From a virus: a DNA stretch of 64,000 nucleotides. The stretch covers positions 62,001 through 126,000 of the IMG/VR virus record IMGVR_UViG_3300042314_001187, one strand, 5' to 3'. The notes under the pieces were generated by a model, which saw only the letters and a program-made list of their open reading frames with translations, was not told the DNA's origin and searched no databases. How positions within the stretch are numbered: position 1 is the stretch's first letter; every line of letters starts with the position of its first letter. Of this stretch, positions 1 through 9,000 are shown in pieces. A program made the translations under genes and the position numbers.

Positions 1-646
1 TCTGATAAATTTCAAAATTAACTCTTTCTTGAAATAAGAAGTTTAATTGTTTAGCACCAATTCTGGCTAAGTAAGAATCATTAGATAATTTACCATCACT
101 ACCTGTTGGGTCAGTAGATATTAATATTTCATACGGTGAATATAATGACGCTATGTAAGTTGCTGGTGTTACTGTATTATCTAAAACATATGGTAAAAAT
201 AATTTATTATTATTTTGTATGTCATTAACATTTATAACATATTGATAATTCCCTGTAAGTGGTATAAATTTGTTTTGTATTAATGGTGATGTTGGTAAAA
301 TATTTAAATATAAACCACCACTACTTAACACAGTACTTTGAAGTGGAGCGTAAGGTCCTTGATTTGGAATAATAGGTAACAATGGTCCGTTAAAACCAAT
401 AGTCTTATCAAAACCACCATCAGGCCCAAATTGATTTAAAGTATATAATTTATCAGCGAATGGGTCATTAGCAATTAAATCATTAGGGGAATCAACCACT
501 GCTGATTGATTCAAAATAATTTCATAATTTAGTGGACCTGCAGGTGGTGTATACACACCTGTCACACTGTATGTGGCTAAATTTTTAGCCATTAACGCAT
601 CTCTAAATGATGAAGATGAAGCAAATGATAGTGTACTATTCGGCAT
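1..646 (-). CDS. Large virion protein, N-terminal part (partial, runs off window)
   Basis: An uninterrupted reading frame starts at ATG 644-646 (MPNSTLSFASSSSFRDAL) and continues without a stop to base 1, giving about 215 residues. The sequence is rich in Pro, Asn, Ser and Leu, with hydrophobic beta-like stretches and no recognised catalytic motif. It follows the tape-measure candidate on the same strand. In T4 the genes after tape measure gp29 encode tail-tube/baseplate junction proteins gp48 and gp54, so a baseplate or tail-tip role is plausible but only positional. A TATTTAT element lies 20 nt upstream of the ATG, so it may have its own promoter. The family is not recognised. Confidence 0.75.
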   Translation of the reverse strand, partial: MPNSTLSFASSSSFRDALMAKNLATYSVTGVYTPPAGPLNYEIILNQSAVVDSPNDLIANDPFADKLYTLNQFGPDGGFDKTIGFNGPLLPIIPNQGPYAPLQSTVLSSGGLYLNILPTSPLIQNKFIPLTGNYQYVINVNDIQNNNKLFLPYVLDNTVTPATYIASLYSPYEILISTDPTGSDGKLSNDSYLARIGAKQLNFLFQERVNFEIYQ

Positions 647-665
647 TACTTATTTCTTTTATATT

Positions 666-672
666 ATAAATA
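666..672 (-). promoter_or_regulatory. Candidate late promoter element TATTTAT
   Basis: TATTTAT on the minus strand, 20 nt before the ATG of the partial virion gene. It belongs to a recurrent set found before first genes of transcription units on both strands; see the finding on the late promoter. Assignment is by recurrence, not experiment. Confidence 0.5.
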
Positions 673-681
673 GAATGTTTT

Positions 682-2586
682 TTATTTTCTTCCCATATAT
701 CCTTTAGCACCGTCATTAGTTTTAGCCGCGTGTATCGCATTTATAACCGCAGTACGAACTTTAGGGTCTTTTAACATAATTTCTAATTGTTTAACATCCA
801 TACCTGGAGGTGCATTAACATCTAATTTAAGAGTTATTTCACCGTTAATGTTATTAGTCTTACTTTCAACATCCAATATTTTCTCTAACTGTTGTTGACT
901 AATACCTGAACCAATAGAAACGTCTTTTAAAACATCAGTTGACGTTGTGGGATTTATTTTAGTTAATGTCGGTTCGGAAATTTCTTTTATGGTTTCTTTT
1001 TTTTTATTATCAATTAAATCAACATCAACTTTTTCAACTTTACCTGCGTACTCTACAAATTTATCTAAAATGGTAACAACCGCTTTAGCGTACTCATTTT
1101 TACCACCCATAATTTTTTCAGTCTCTTCAGTACCAAATTTTTTAACATCATCATATACTTTAGTAAGACCTTCACCAGTTTTTGTGGCAGCGTCCTTAAA
1201 TGCGTTTGCAACATCAGTCATAGAACCTTCACCTGTTGCTAATTTAGCTAAAGCTGTACTTATACCACCAACATTATCATCAAATCCTTTTCTGATACTC
1301 GATATATTTAACGCCTTATCGAATGTATTTGCAACACCCAAAACTAATTGATTTTCAGCTTCTAAAAATTTACCTGTTGTACTACTTGAAGCAATAGCTT
1401 TACCTGTTTTACCTCTTAATGCGTTTAAAGCATTAAGTTGTTCTTTTTCATAAGTATTTGACTCTCTTAACAACTCTTCAGTAGTCTTTGGTGTATTGGC
1501 TTCAAGTAATTCATTTAATTTGTTTTTATCACCACCAATATCCTGAAGAACTTTATTTAAGTCTTGCATTTGACCATTAACATTAATTTTCACTTCACCA
1601 TCTTTTAGTTGTGAAACATTAGTTAATAATTGTTTTTGTTCTTCAGAAATTCCTAAATCACTTGGGAATTGAATTTTCTGCATTTTAATCTCAGCCTCTT
1701 TCGCTGCTTTAGACATTTTAGATAACTCTCCTGTTGAAATACCCATTTCCTGAGCCAATTGTCTCATTTTTCGAATACTACCAGGTGCAATTCTAACATT
1801 ACCTTTAGCGTCTAACTCAGTCAAAGATTTACCCATTTCACCAAGTGACTTAGCAAATTGTTCAGGGTCATTCATTGACATATTCATCAATTTAAGTGGG
1901 TCTAACAATTCACTTTGGGTAACTCCTAATCTTTGGAATGCTGACGCCATTTTAATAGCACCTTCAGGGTCAAATGCTTTTTCAACAACACCCATTATCG
2001 TACCCATATCAACACGTAAAGTCGCAGTGGTTGCCGCCATTTTTGCTAAACCTTCAACACCACCTTGGAAATTATAGTCATCAAGTTTTCCCATATTTGA
2101 TAAAACTTGTTCGGTAACTTTTGATAAACTCACACCCATCTCACGAGCAGTGTTAAAAACACCATTCATTTCTTCACCAATGTTATACACACTGTAACCC
2201 GCATCAACAAACGCCTTTGTTAAAGTTGAAGTACTTTGACCTGCAACTTCAGCAGCTGCGAATAAATCGTCTTGATAATCAGTCGCTAATAATATGTTCC
2301 TACCTGTCGCTTCAATGAGTCCTTTGTGCATTTCTTCAATACTCTCAGCACTACCACCTAACTTAGCAACCTCAGAATACGCATCAGTCATCGCACGTTT
2401 TATCCCCTCAGCCGATTCACGACCGACACCCATTTGTTTCGCGAGTTTAGAATAAGATTCTTCCGCCGCAGTAACTTCTTTCATAATACTCCCAATTTTG
2501 GTATTACTATCTAAAATTTCTTGTACTTTTTTACTTTTACCGGCCAATCCTTCAGCCATACCGCCTACTGATTCTTCATCTTCCAT
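682..2586 (-). CDS. Probable tail tape measure protein
   Basis: 634 residues, close to T4 gp29 (590). Almost entirely predicted helical and rich in Ala, Lys, Glu, Met and Gly, with repeated amphipathic segments such as KAFVDAGYSVYNIGEEMNG and MASAFQRLGVTQSELLDPL, as in tape-measure proteins that fill the tail tube and set its length. No peptidase or lysozyme motif was seen. The C-terminus is Lys/Gly-rich and ends GAKGYMGRK. Genetic order supports the role: it directly follows the gp26-like gene and a small overlapping frame placed like the lambda G/T chaperones, which precede tape measures. A TATTTAT element lies 15 nt before the ATG. Confidence rests on composition, length and position rather than a diagnostic motif. 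Confidence 0.7.
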   Translation of the reverse strand: MEDEESVGGMAEGLAGKSKKVQEILDSNTKIGSIMKEVTAAEESYSKLAKQMGVGRESAEGIKRAMTDAYSEVAKLGGSAESIEEMHKGLIEATGRNILLATDYQDDLFAAAEVAGQSTSTLTKAFVDAGYSVYNIGEEMNGVFNTAREMGVSLSKVTEQVLSNMGKLDDYNFQGGVEGLAKMAATTATLRVDMGTIMGVVEKAFDPEGAIKMASAFQRLGVTQSELLDPLKLMNMSMNDPEQFAKSLGEMGKSLTELDAKGNVRIAPGSIRKMRQLAQEMGISTGELSKMSKAAKEAEIKMQKIQFPSDLGISEEQKQLLTNVSQLKDGEVKINVNGQMQDLNKVLQDIGGDKNKLNELLEANTPKTTEELLRESNTYEKEQLNALNALRGKTGKAIASSSTTGKFLEAENQLVLGVANTFDKALNISSIRKGFDDNVGGISTALAKLATGEGSMTDVANAFKDAATKTGEGLTKVYDDVKKFGTEETEKIMGGKNEYAKAVVTILDKFVEYAGKVEKVDVDLIDNKKKETIKEISEPTLTKINPTTSTDVLKDVSIGSGISQQQLEKILDVESKTNNINGEITLKLDVNAPPGMDVKQLEIMLKDPKVRTAVINAIHAAKTNDGAKGYMGRK

Positions 2587-2600
2587 AATTAATATGTTTT

Positions 2601-2607
2601 ATAAATA
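2601..2607 (-). promoter_or_regulatory. Candidate late promoter element TATTTAT
   Basis: TATTTAT on the minus strand, 15 nt before the tape-measure ATG and immediately downstream of an 11-bp hairpin, an arrangement like a terminator or attenuator followed by a fresh promoter. Confidence 0.5.
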
Positions 2608-2610
2608 AAT

Positions 2611-2641
2611 ACACCAAAGACGTAATTTAAGTCTTTGGTGT
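2611..2641 (-). terminator. Hairpin before tape measure gene (attenuator or processing site)
   Basis: Perfect 11-bp stem ACACCAAAGAC / GTCTTTGGTGT with a 9-nt loop, lying between the gp26/chaperone region and the tape measure. The stop codon of the small overlapping frame (2627-2629) sits in its loop. There is no T-run after the stem on the minus strand, so it may be a weak terminator or an mRNA processing/stability hairpin that separates expression of the two genes. Confidence 0.55.
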
Positions 2642-2809
2642 ATTATCTTCAATTATTCTATCTATGATATATTTTCGTATGTAAGTAGGGATTTTCAGGA
2701 ATTCGGAATATTGTGTCCTTAATATTTTTGACATTAAATAATATTCCTCTATTAAATGTTTTCCATAATCAGAAGAAAGGGCGAAAAAAGTCCACCCCAA
2801 AGGATACAT
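2627..2809 (-). CDS. Small tape-measure-chaperone-like frame overlapping the gp26 gene
   Basis: 60 codons in the +1 frame relative to the upstream gp26-like gene, overlapping its last 41 nt. The C-terminal half (YYLMSKILRTQY, LKIPTYIRKYIIDRIIED) is well formed and resembles the short aromatic/basic tails of phage tail assembly chaperones encoded just before tape measures (lambda T, Mu and P2 counterparts). It may be translated from its own ATG at 2809 (an AGGAG lies 15 nt upstream, a long spacing) or by +1 frameshifting at TTT TTT CGC, giving a fusion of about 299 residues. It is unlikely to be a shadow frame, because it extends 142 nt beyond the gp26 stop and fills the gap to the next gene. 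Confidence 0.6.
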   Translation of the reverse strand: MYPLGWTFFALSSDYGKHLIEEYYLMSKILRTQYSEFLKIPTYIRKYIIDRIIEDNTPKT

Positions 2810-3527
2810 TAAATGTAACCAATTCTCCTGACGGGGCGTATACTTGTCTTTTTAAATCCAATTGAGGAACATTTTCTCTTAATATTTTTCTAATATGTTT
2901 TGAATCCATAATAGGTAGTGTAGTAACAAATTGAGATATGTTTCCAAGGTCAGAGTTTCCTTCAATAGAAACAATCTCTTTCATTAAACGATGTGTAATA
3001 ATTGGTGCAGTAACCCCTTTTGGATATTTTTCAGATAACTTATCCAACTCAACTGATTCATAAAAAGTTATCGGTCTTAATTTAACCTCAACATTTGATT
3101 TTGGTAAGACAGTACTAAATGTACCATTTTCATCTGGTTTTAATTCACATTCTTTTAAAGCCAAAGTATCAATAATCTCAGTATGCTCAAACAATTTATT
3201 TGTTTTAGGGTCAACCAAATTAAGTTTATATTCAGGTCCGAAAGATGAATTTCGTAAAAATATTAAAACAGATTCAACATCACTTTCAATAAGTTCTTCA
3301 GGTCTTAAATCGTGTTCATATATTTTATTTCTTAATAATGAAATTACAATATTTTCTTTATTATCATTACTCATTAAATAGTTTTCGTCACTAGCCGTCA
3401 AATAACCAACTTTTAATGATGATTTTTTTGACTTATAAAAAATACCTTGTGTTGGTAATTTAATAACGTCGTGTGGTAAAGTTAAACCTTCGGTCGCTGC
3501 CTTTAAAGTATTTTCATCCATTTCCAT
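2769..3527 (-). CDS. 26: Baseplate hub subunit, T4 gp26-like
   Basis: 252 residues. The N-terminal LPTQGIFY pattern (about residues 24-31) followed by LKVGYLTASDENYLMS matches the T4 gp26 baseplate protein family, whose members start with a short Leu-Pro-Ser/Thr-x-Gly-x-x-Tyr motif. FLRNSSFGPEYKLNLV around residue 90-105 is a second family-like block. gp26 is part of the central baseplate hub under the tail tube. T4 gp26 is 208 residues, so this version is slightly longer. The gene ends in VDFFRPFF with TGA at 2769-2771, within the T-rich site where a +1 shift would enter the downstream frame. The ATG GAA ATG start lies at the edge of a 114-bp direct repeat shared with the next upstream gene. 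Confidence 0.75.
   Translation of the reverse strand: MEMDENTLKAATEGLTLPHDVIKLPTQGIFYKSKKSSLKVGYLTASDENYLMSNDNKENIVISLLRNKIYEHDLRPEELIESDVESVLIFLRNSSFGPEYKLNLVDPKTNKLFEHTEIIDTLALKECELKPDENGTFSTVLPKSNVEVKLRPITFYESVELDKLSEKYPKGVTAPIITHRLMKEIVSIEGNSDLGNISQFVTTLPIMDSKHIRKILRENVPQLDLKRQVYAPSGELVTFNVSFGVDFFRPFF
2781..2790 (-). other. Candidate +1 programmed frameshift site
   Basis: The gp26-like frame reads GAC TTT TTT CGC four codons before its stop. Slipping one base forward turns TTT C into TTC, the better match for a GAA-anticodon Phe-tRNA, and the next zero-frame codon CGC should be rare in this AT-rich genome. After the shift, translation continues as ALSSDYGK into the 60-codon frame. The slip geometry is seen in the sequence; use in vivo is inference. 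Confidence 0.4.
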
Positions 3528-3632
3528 ATTATGTCTTTTTTTTAAATATAATTCACATACTTTTTATATAAAGTATAAAACAAAAAAATCCACGCAAACC
3601 AAGTTACGTGGATTGAAATTATATTTGAATAA
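3519..3632. repeat. 114-bp direct repeat, copy A
   Basis: Nearly identical to 4269-4382, at an exact offset of 750 bp apart from a few substitutions in the T-rich part. It spans a start-codon context (ATGGAAATG on the minus strand), an A/T-rich leader and a complete terminator hairpin. The two copies flank the methyltransferase gene, suggesting that gene was inserted or duplicated as a cassette. Confidence 0.9.
3581..3614 (-). terminator. Rho-independent terminator after methyltransferase gene
   Basis: On the minus strand, AATCCACG and CGTGGATT form an 8-bp stem around a 12-nt loop, followed by a run of seven T. It terminates the methyltransferase transcript before the gp26-like gene. The same hairpin occurs at 4331-4364. 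Confidence 0.85.
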
Positions 3633-3650
3633 CTAAATGTATTAATTATT

Positions 3651-4277
3651 TTAAATTTTTTTGTGAACCGAATATTCGTTATACGAATTAATTAGAACTG
3701 TTTGATTATTTAAATGATTGTTAATTGAATTAATTACTCCCGGCCATGTAGTATCATCCATAATAATATAACCACCTTTCTTAACTAAAGGTAAGTAAAA
3801 TTGGATATCTTTAGTTACAAATTCTTCGTCGTGATTCCCGTCAATATGAAGAATATCAATAGATTCTTTTTCTATATTGGTATAGTAATCTTCTGATTTA
3901 CTTCTAACCAATGATATTGTGTTTTCTAAATTATTTTCACTTATAACTTTTGACAAACCATTATACAAATTGTCTAATACAATTTGCTCGTTAAATAAAA
4001 CCTCATAAGTATATTTTTGTATTTCTTTATCGGGTATTTCATTATATAATGTTTCCATTGAATATGGGTCAATACCAATTACTTTACCTTTAGTGATTTC
4101 TAATGCTTCTGCAAAGTACATTAACGAAGCTCCTTTTAAAACACCAATTTCAACACATAATTGAGCATTAGTTTCAATGATTAGGTTTTTAATAACAATC
4201 CCTTTAGTGTCATCACAACGTCCACCACCATCATATTGGTCCCGTATGATTAAATCATGTAAGTTTCTCATTTCCAT
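3651..4277 (-). CDS. SAM-dependent methyltransferase (Methyltransf_24/CmcI-like), inserted cassette
   Basis: 208 residues with a class I Rossmann methyltransferase layout: motif I CVEIGVLKGASLMYFA (about 42-57), acidic strand 2 VIGIDPYS, and ILHIDGNHDEEFVTKDI followed by GGYIIMDDTTW, typical of the Methyltransf_24/CmcI-like group that methylates sugars and small molecules. It resembles the tandem methyltransferases at 54275-55610 in the glycan cluster, so sugar O-methylation is the likeliest role. It is out of place between tube and hub genes and is bounded by 114-bp direct repeats each carrying a terminator, which makes it an independently transcribed moron-type insertion. The start ATG GAA ATG is the same as that of its downstream neighbour because the repeat includes it. 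Confidence 0.85.
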   Translation of the reverse strand: MEMRNLHDLIIRDQYDGGGRCDDTKGIVIKNLIIETNAQLCVEIGVLKGASLMYFAEALEITKGKVIGIDPYSMETLYNEIPDKEIQKYTYEVLFNEQIVLDNLYNGLSKVISENNLENTISLVRSKSEDYYTNIEKESIDILHIDGNHDEEFVTKDIQFYLPLVKKGGYIIMDDTTWPGVINSINNHLNNQTVLINSYNEYSVHKKI

Positions 4278-4382
4278 ATTATATCTTTTTTTTTAATATA
4301 ATTTACTTTTTTTTTATATAAAGTATATAACAAAAAAATCCACGCAAACCAAGTTACGTGGATTGAAATTATATTTGAATAA
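4269..4382. repeat. 114-bp direct repeat, copy B
   Basis: Second copy of the repeat at 3519-3632, with the same terminator hairpin, the same flanking AAATTATATTTGAATAA and the same ATGGAAATG start context. It lies between the tail tube gene and the methyltransferase. Confidence 0.9.
4331..4364 (-). terminator. Rho-independent terminator after tail tube gene
   Basis: Same 8-bp stem and T7 tail as the terminator at 3581-3614. It lies 24 nt past the tail tube stop codon and closes that transcript. Confidence 0.85.
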
Positions 4383-4387
4383 TTTAA

Positions 4388-4876
4388 TTAGTACACTAAT
4401 ATACAACGGTCAGGTCTCAATGTTGCATTAATCTCAGCAATACCATCAGTACTATAACCTAACGAACCAAAGTCAACACTTGATAACCAAGCACCTTCTA
4501 AAATCCATTTCTCAACAACAACACCTGTTGGGTCCAAAAGTTCTAAGTCGATATTTTTCTTATAACCTGCAGCATAACCCATACGTCCTGTTACTGATTC
4601 CGCACATAAACGAACCCATTCCATTAACGCTTGTGATGCCGAAGGTCCGATTGGGTCTCTAAATTTAACATTTATATCACCCCAGTTAAAACGACCCGCA
4701 ACCCAAGTTGAAGTATTTAAGAATTGAATCTCAGTTGCTCCAATAGTTAATTTAGGTCTAGCCGTACTTTCCACAAACCATTCGTTAATTCCTAATGTTG
4801 AAGGGAAACGTAAAATAAACCTGTTTTGTCTTTTAGGTTCATATGGTATCGGCATTTTCATTAATAAATCAGCCAT
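4388..4876 (-). CDS. 19: Tail tube protein, T4 gp19-like
   Basis: 162 residues, the usual gp19 size (T4: 163). The N-terminal half has the tube-protein pattern RFILRFPSTLGINEWFVEST followed by RPKLTIGATEIQFLNTSTWV. The second half has the conserved strand-loop elements FRDPIGPSASQALMEWV and IDLELLDPTGVVVEKWIL. Tube proteins stack as hexameric rings inside the sheath. It sits in the tail block between sheath and hub genes. It has its own terminator (4331-4364) and a TATTTAT element 38 nt upstream, fitting independent, high-level late expression. Confidence 0.88.
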   Translation of the reverse strand: MADLLMKMPIPYEPKRQNRFILRFPSTLGINEWFVESTARPKLTIGATEIQFLNTSTWVAGRFNWGDINVKFRDPIGPSASQALMEWVRLCAESVTGRMGYAAGYKKNIDLELLDPTGVVVEKWILEGAWLSSVDFGSLGYSTDGIAEINATLRPDRCILVY

Positions 4877-4913
4877 CTTATCTTATTTTTAATTTTTATG
4901 TTTATTTTTGTAT

Positions 4914-4920
4914 ATAAATA
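4914..4920 (-). promoter_or_regulatory. Candidate late promoter element TATTTAT (tail tube)
   Basis: CTATTTATATAC on the minus strand, 38 nt before the tail tube ATG. The rest of the 146-bp gap 4877-5022 is A/T-rich, with repeated CTAGT/CTAGTT-like words and no gene. Confidence 0.5.
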
Positions 4921-5022
4921 GTCTTTGAAATATTTTTCTATTGACTTTTATTTTTATTTTTTTTATAATTCTAGTAATCTAGTTATAAATATTCTAGTTA
5001 ATTATTTTAATATATTAATTTA

Positions 5023-5979
5023 TTATAAATAGCTTAATATTTTATTAATCATATAATTTTCTAGTAAAGACTCAGAGTCTGCCTCATTGTTAAGTCTAGT
5101 TATAACTATTTTTTTCATTCCACCTTCAGAAGTATCTTTCACAACAAAATGTATTTCAGGATAAACTCTTGAAAGTTCATCTTCTATGTGTTGAACCATA
5201 CTCCTAACATTACTTATGTCGTCATCTGAAAATCCTAATGAAACCGAACCATATTTACCACTATCAATTAATCGACCTACTTTATAATATACTTGGTCTA
5301 AAAAGTCTGATAATGCTAATTTCTTATTATGTTCCGGACTAGACGCTCCTTTACTTGAATCCAATTTAAACCTCTGACCGAATTCTTTTGATGATACAGG
5401 GTAGTAATCACCTTTTTCATCTAAATACACGTCAATCAATTGAGAATCGTCTAAATCACCTGTTTTATAGTAACCTCCAATTTCTTCGAAGTCCAAAACG
5501 TCTTTGATGTTACTAATCATTTCTTGTTTTTCTTCCGGTGTTAATGCGATGTTGATAAATAATTTAACACCTTTTTTAATTACCTTTGGACTATGACCTC
5601 TTGCCGTGATAATTGAAAATGGATTTGCATAAATTAATGTTTCTTTGAATTTCTCAAAACTTGGGGAAAATCTATTATTTTTAACCGCTTTAATAGTGTC
5701 CCTTAAAAACGTTTCTGGATGTGTAAAATCTCTAAACGGGTCTTCATCAAAACCTAATATAGTTGACCCTTCATATTCAAAAGGTTCTTTACCTATTAAA
5801 TGTCTATATTCCGCAAAATGGTCCGTTGGCATACCAACAGAGTTACCCTCTTCATCTTTAAGATAAATTTTAGTTGGCATTCCTAAAATATTATCATCCC
5901 AATCTAAAGCATATAATCTTAAATTTCTTTCTTCGGCAACCTCTTTTAATATTTTTTTAATTAAATTTCTATTACTCAT
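5023..5979 (-). CDS. HAD-like phosphatase-fold protein of the tail block
   Basis: 318 residues. LYALDWDDNILGMPT (about residues 22-36) supplies the DxD nucleophile motif of the haloacid dehalogenase superfamily, and FSIITARGHSPKVIKKG (about 121-137) looks like motif II (T) and nearby Lys. YYKTGDLDDSQLIDVYLDEKG may carry later acidic residues. The C-terminal 100 residues, including SVSLGFSDDDISNV, form a separate uncharacterised segment ending in a helical tail. Proteins of this type occur in T4-like genomes without a defined role; 5'-end or nucleotide phosphatase activity is possible. It lies between sheath and tube genes. A TATTTAT element ends only 4 nt before the ATG, implying a leaderless or very short leader transcript if it is a promoter. 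Confidence 0.65.
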   Translation of the reverse strand: MSNRNLIKKILKEVAEERNLRLYALDWDDNILGMPTKIYLKDEEGNSVGMPTDHFAEYRHLIGKEPFEYEGSTILGFDEDPFRDFTHPETFLRDTIKAVKNNRFSPSFEKFKETLIYANPFSIITARGHSPKVIKKGVKLFINIALTPEEKQEMISNIKDVLDFEEIGGYYKTGDLDDSQLIDVYLDEKGDYYPVSSKEFGQRFKLDSSKGASSPEHNKKLALSDFLDQVYYKVGRLIDSGKYGSVSLGFSDDDISNVRSMVQHIEDELSRVYPEIHFVVKDTSEGGMKKIVITRLNNEADSESLLENYMINKILSYL

Positions 5980-6000
5980 ACCTATAAATATTATGTTATA

Positions 6001-6030
6001 AAAAAAAGGGAGAACTAGTCTCCCTTTTTA
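6001..6030 (-). terminator. Rho-independent terminator after tail sheath gene
   Basis: On the minus strand, AAAAAGGGAGA and TCTCCCTTTTT flank a 5-nt loop, followed by more T. It starts about 16 nt after the sheath stop codon and precedes the HAD-like gene. Confidence 0.85.
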
Positions 6031-6045
6031 TTATAGAGTTGTTTG

Positions 6046-9000
6046 TTATATGTTTTCAAACGATGCTCCTGTCGGTGTAATGTAGAATGTGATATCAATG
6101 AACTCTAATGATTTAGTTGGTTTGATGAAAATCTTACCTGTCATTTGATTTCTATCTAAATCAGCAGTGTCTGACGATACAGTAACTCGGAAATCGTATA
6201 AACCTCTGTCTCTTCTAATTGAATCTAAGATAGGGTTAACCGCATTTAAGAAATCTTGTCTTACTTTTTGGTCGTTTTGTTCAAACAACAATCTCACTGA
6301 AACCGCTGAAATCAATTTACGAGCTTGTAATAACAATCTTCTTACGTTTATTCTGTCTAACGCTGATTCTCTAATTTGAAGAGTTTTGTTACCCCAAATT
6401 ACTGTACCCACGTCAGAGAATGTCGCGATTGGGTTAATTCTACCTTTATAAAGAGTATCTCTATCTTCTTGAGTCAATTTCTTACGAGCTTTAACCGCAT
6501 TTACGATACCTCTTGTGTAACCTGCCGCTGCGAACCAAGGGAACGCGATGTTATCTGTTAACGCTAAGTTTCTTGTTACCTCAGCAGTTGGTGGTAAATA
6601 AATTTGAGTATTATTAACACTATCTCTCGTTAATACCCAAGGGTAGTATGTTGCGGTGTAGTTAGAATCAATACCGGTTCCTTCTAAGTTATCTACCGCC
6701 TCTTGAGGGTAAATTAAATCATCAGGACTAAATGTTGGTGTAAACATTAGAGTATCAGGTGTTGTTGTGATATAGATTGAATCCGCTCTATCATTTTCAA
6801 TCATATCAATTGCGTACTCAACGATATCTGAATGGTTTATATAGTCAACACCAGGAGTTGCAAATACGTTAATATTAACCGCTTCAGGATTAGAAAAAGT
6901 TCTTTGACCTAATAAATAAGCGTAATAGTCAGTATTACCCCAATCTTGAGTGTTATCGTCAACAGTGATTTGTTTAAATGCTCCCCAACCTGTAGCTGTA
7001 GGGTATTTAACTGAAGGACAAGAGCCTTTTAAGTAACCATTTCTACCTAATGCAAATCTATCAGTATTTGTTCTTGAATCTCTATAGATATCCCATCCGT
7101 CAAAACCACCACCTACTACTAATGTGAATTTACGTGCGTAAAGTCTGTAGTAAGGGTTAGATTCATTTGATGGGTCAGAACTAAACTCAGCATTACCAGT
7201 AAAGAACTTAGTTGTTGCACTTGTGATTGCTGACATAACAAACTTGTTAGTTTGTGGGTCTAATACTTTTTCGTAGAATGTGTTATTAATCGTAATTGCT
7301 GACGCTCTGTTATCCATATGGTAACCTTTTGTTTTAGTATCCCAAATATTACCTGAAACTGCCGTACAAATATCTAACGGTAATTGTTTACCTTTATAAT
7401 TAACAAAATCAATATCGTAACCAACTGTATCTGAAAAACCTAAATATGTTCTTCTAACATTATCACCCGCAGTTTTGATAGTATCATCAGCACCTGATGA
7501 TAAACCAAATGGTGGGTTATAGATAACTTCACCAGGAAAGTCATATTTAGTTTTGAAAATTGGGAAAGGTGAACGTGCTCCGTTGTATGTTCTTGTATTA
7601 TATCCATCGAAACCACAAGGTAACGCATCTATTGGTGCCTCCTCGTTAACTTCAACCATAACATATCTCGAATTTAATTGGTATTCACCGTCAAGTGTAC
7701 CGATTTTTTTCGCGATATAGTTATTTTGATTTGGGTCCATCGAGCAGTTAGTGAATTTCTCAATAACTTGTGGTGCAGAATCGGTATCAAAATAATCTCT
7801 AACCATTACGTCAAATGTACCATTACCAAATGAGATATTCGCAATAGAAATTTTAATTTCCATATTAGCTGCGTAACCATCTGAAATTGTAGTGAACTTG
7901 AACAAGTTGTAAACTTTGTTACCTCTTAATTCTGAAACAACCCAAGGTGATTCAGGTGATTGATATTTCTCTAAATAGAAACCTATTGATGATGGGTCAC
8001 TACCTTGTCTAGCATTAGGTAAAGCCGTTAAATTAGGATTTAAACCTCTAATAAAACCTTTTCTCCAACCGTAATTTAATAAAGCTTGATATCTTTCCTC
8101 AACAAATAATGGAACTGATGTTCTATCTTTACTAAAGTTACTCATACCAAATAATTTAGTAACGTATTTAGCGTCAGAATTAGATAATGAAGTTTCAAAT
8201 GAATATTGAGTACCTGTTCTACCTGTTGCATTAACTAAGAATGTTAAGTAAGGGTTTTTAGTTACACCTGAATAAACACCTGACATATCTAAACTTACTT
8301 GAGTTAAACCAGATACTTCATAAACCGCACCATCATCATCACTATAATTAGCTAAACCTCTTGAACGTAAAGTTGTAACAACTAAATCGTCATAATCTTT
8401 ATACGATTCACCGTCATAATATACTAAATTACCAACAACTGTACCAGTGAAACAATTTGTAATTGTACCTGTGTTAATACTACCTATTGTACCTGTAGAT
8501 GCTGGATTACAAGGGTCATCATTTGTAACACATACTAACCAATTATTAGTTACTGTATTATCCTCAGATGTTAATGTATAAGTTAAACAAGTTGTAAAAT
8601 CATTTGAAGTATCACCACTTACTTGTGCTACCGCACCTATTTTAACATTTGACGTACAAGCACTGAATGATGATACTATTTGTGTTGGTGAAATTAATAA
8701 GTTATCAGGAAGATAAACAAATATTTCTTTTGTATTGTAATTAATGTTACCAACTGTTGAAGAAATTGCAACTATATCTAAAATTGCCGTTCCATCACCA
8801 CCGGCCACTGTTACAGTATCACCAACTTGATAACCTGTACCAGCAGAATAAACAGTTGCACCTGTTATTACACCACTATCAACACCAATATTAACTGTTA
8901 AACCAACACCATTACCTGTTGTTGTTGTTGCAACGTTAGTTGCGTTTGAATAAGTTGAACCTCCGTTGTTAATTTCAAGTGTAGTTACGTGACCGTTCAC

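Noticed and set aside
947-1351. 134-residue plus-strand frame inside the tape-measure gene
   Set aside because: Antisense to a convincing coding gene, composition typical of a shadow frame, no promoter or ribosome site.
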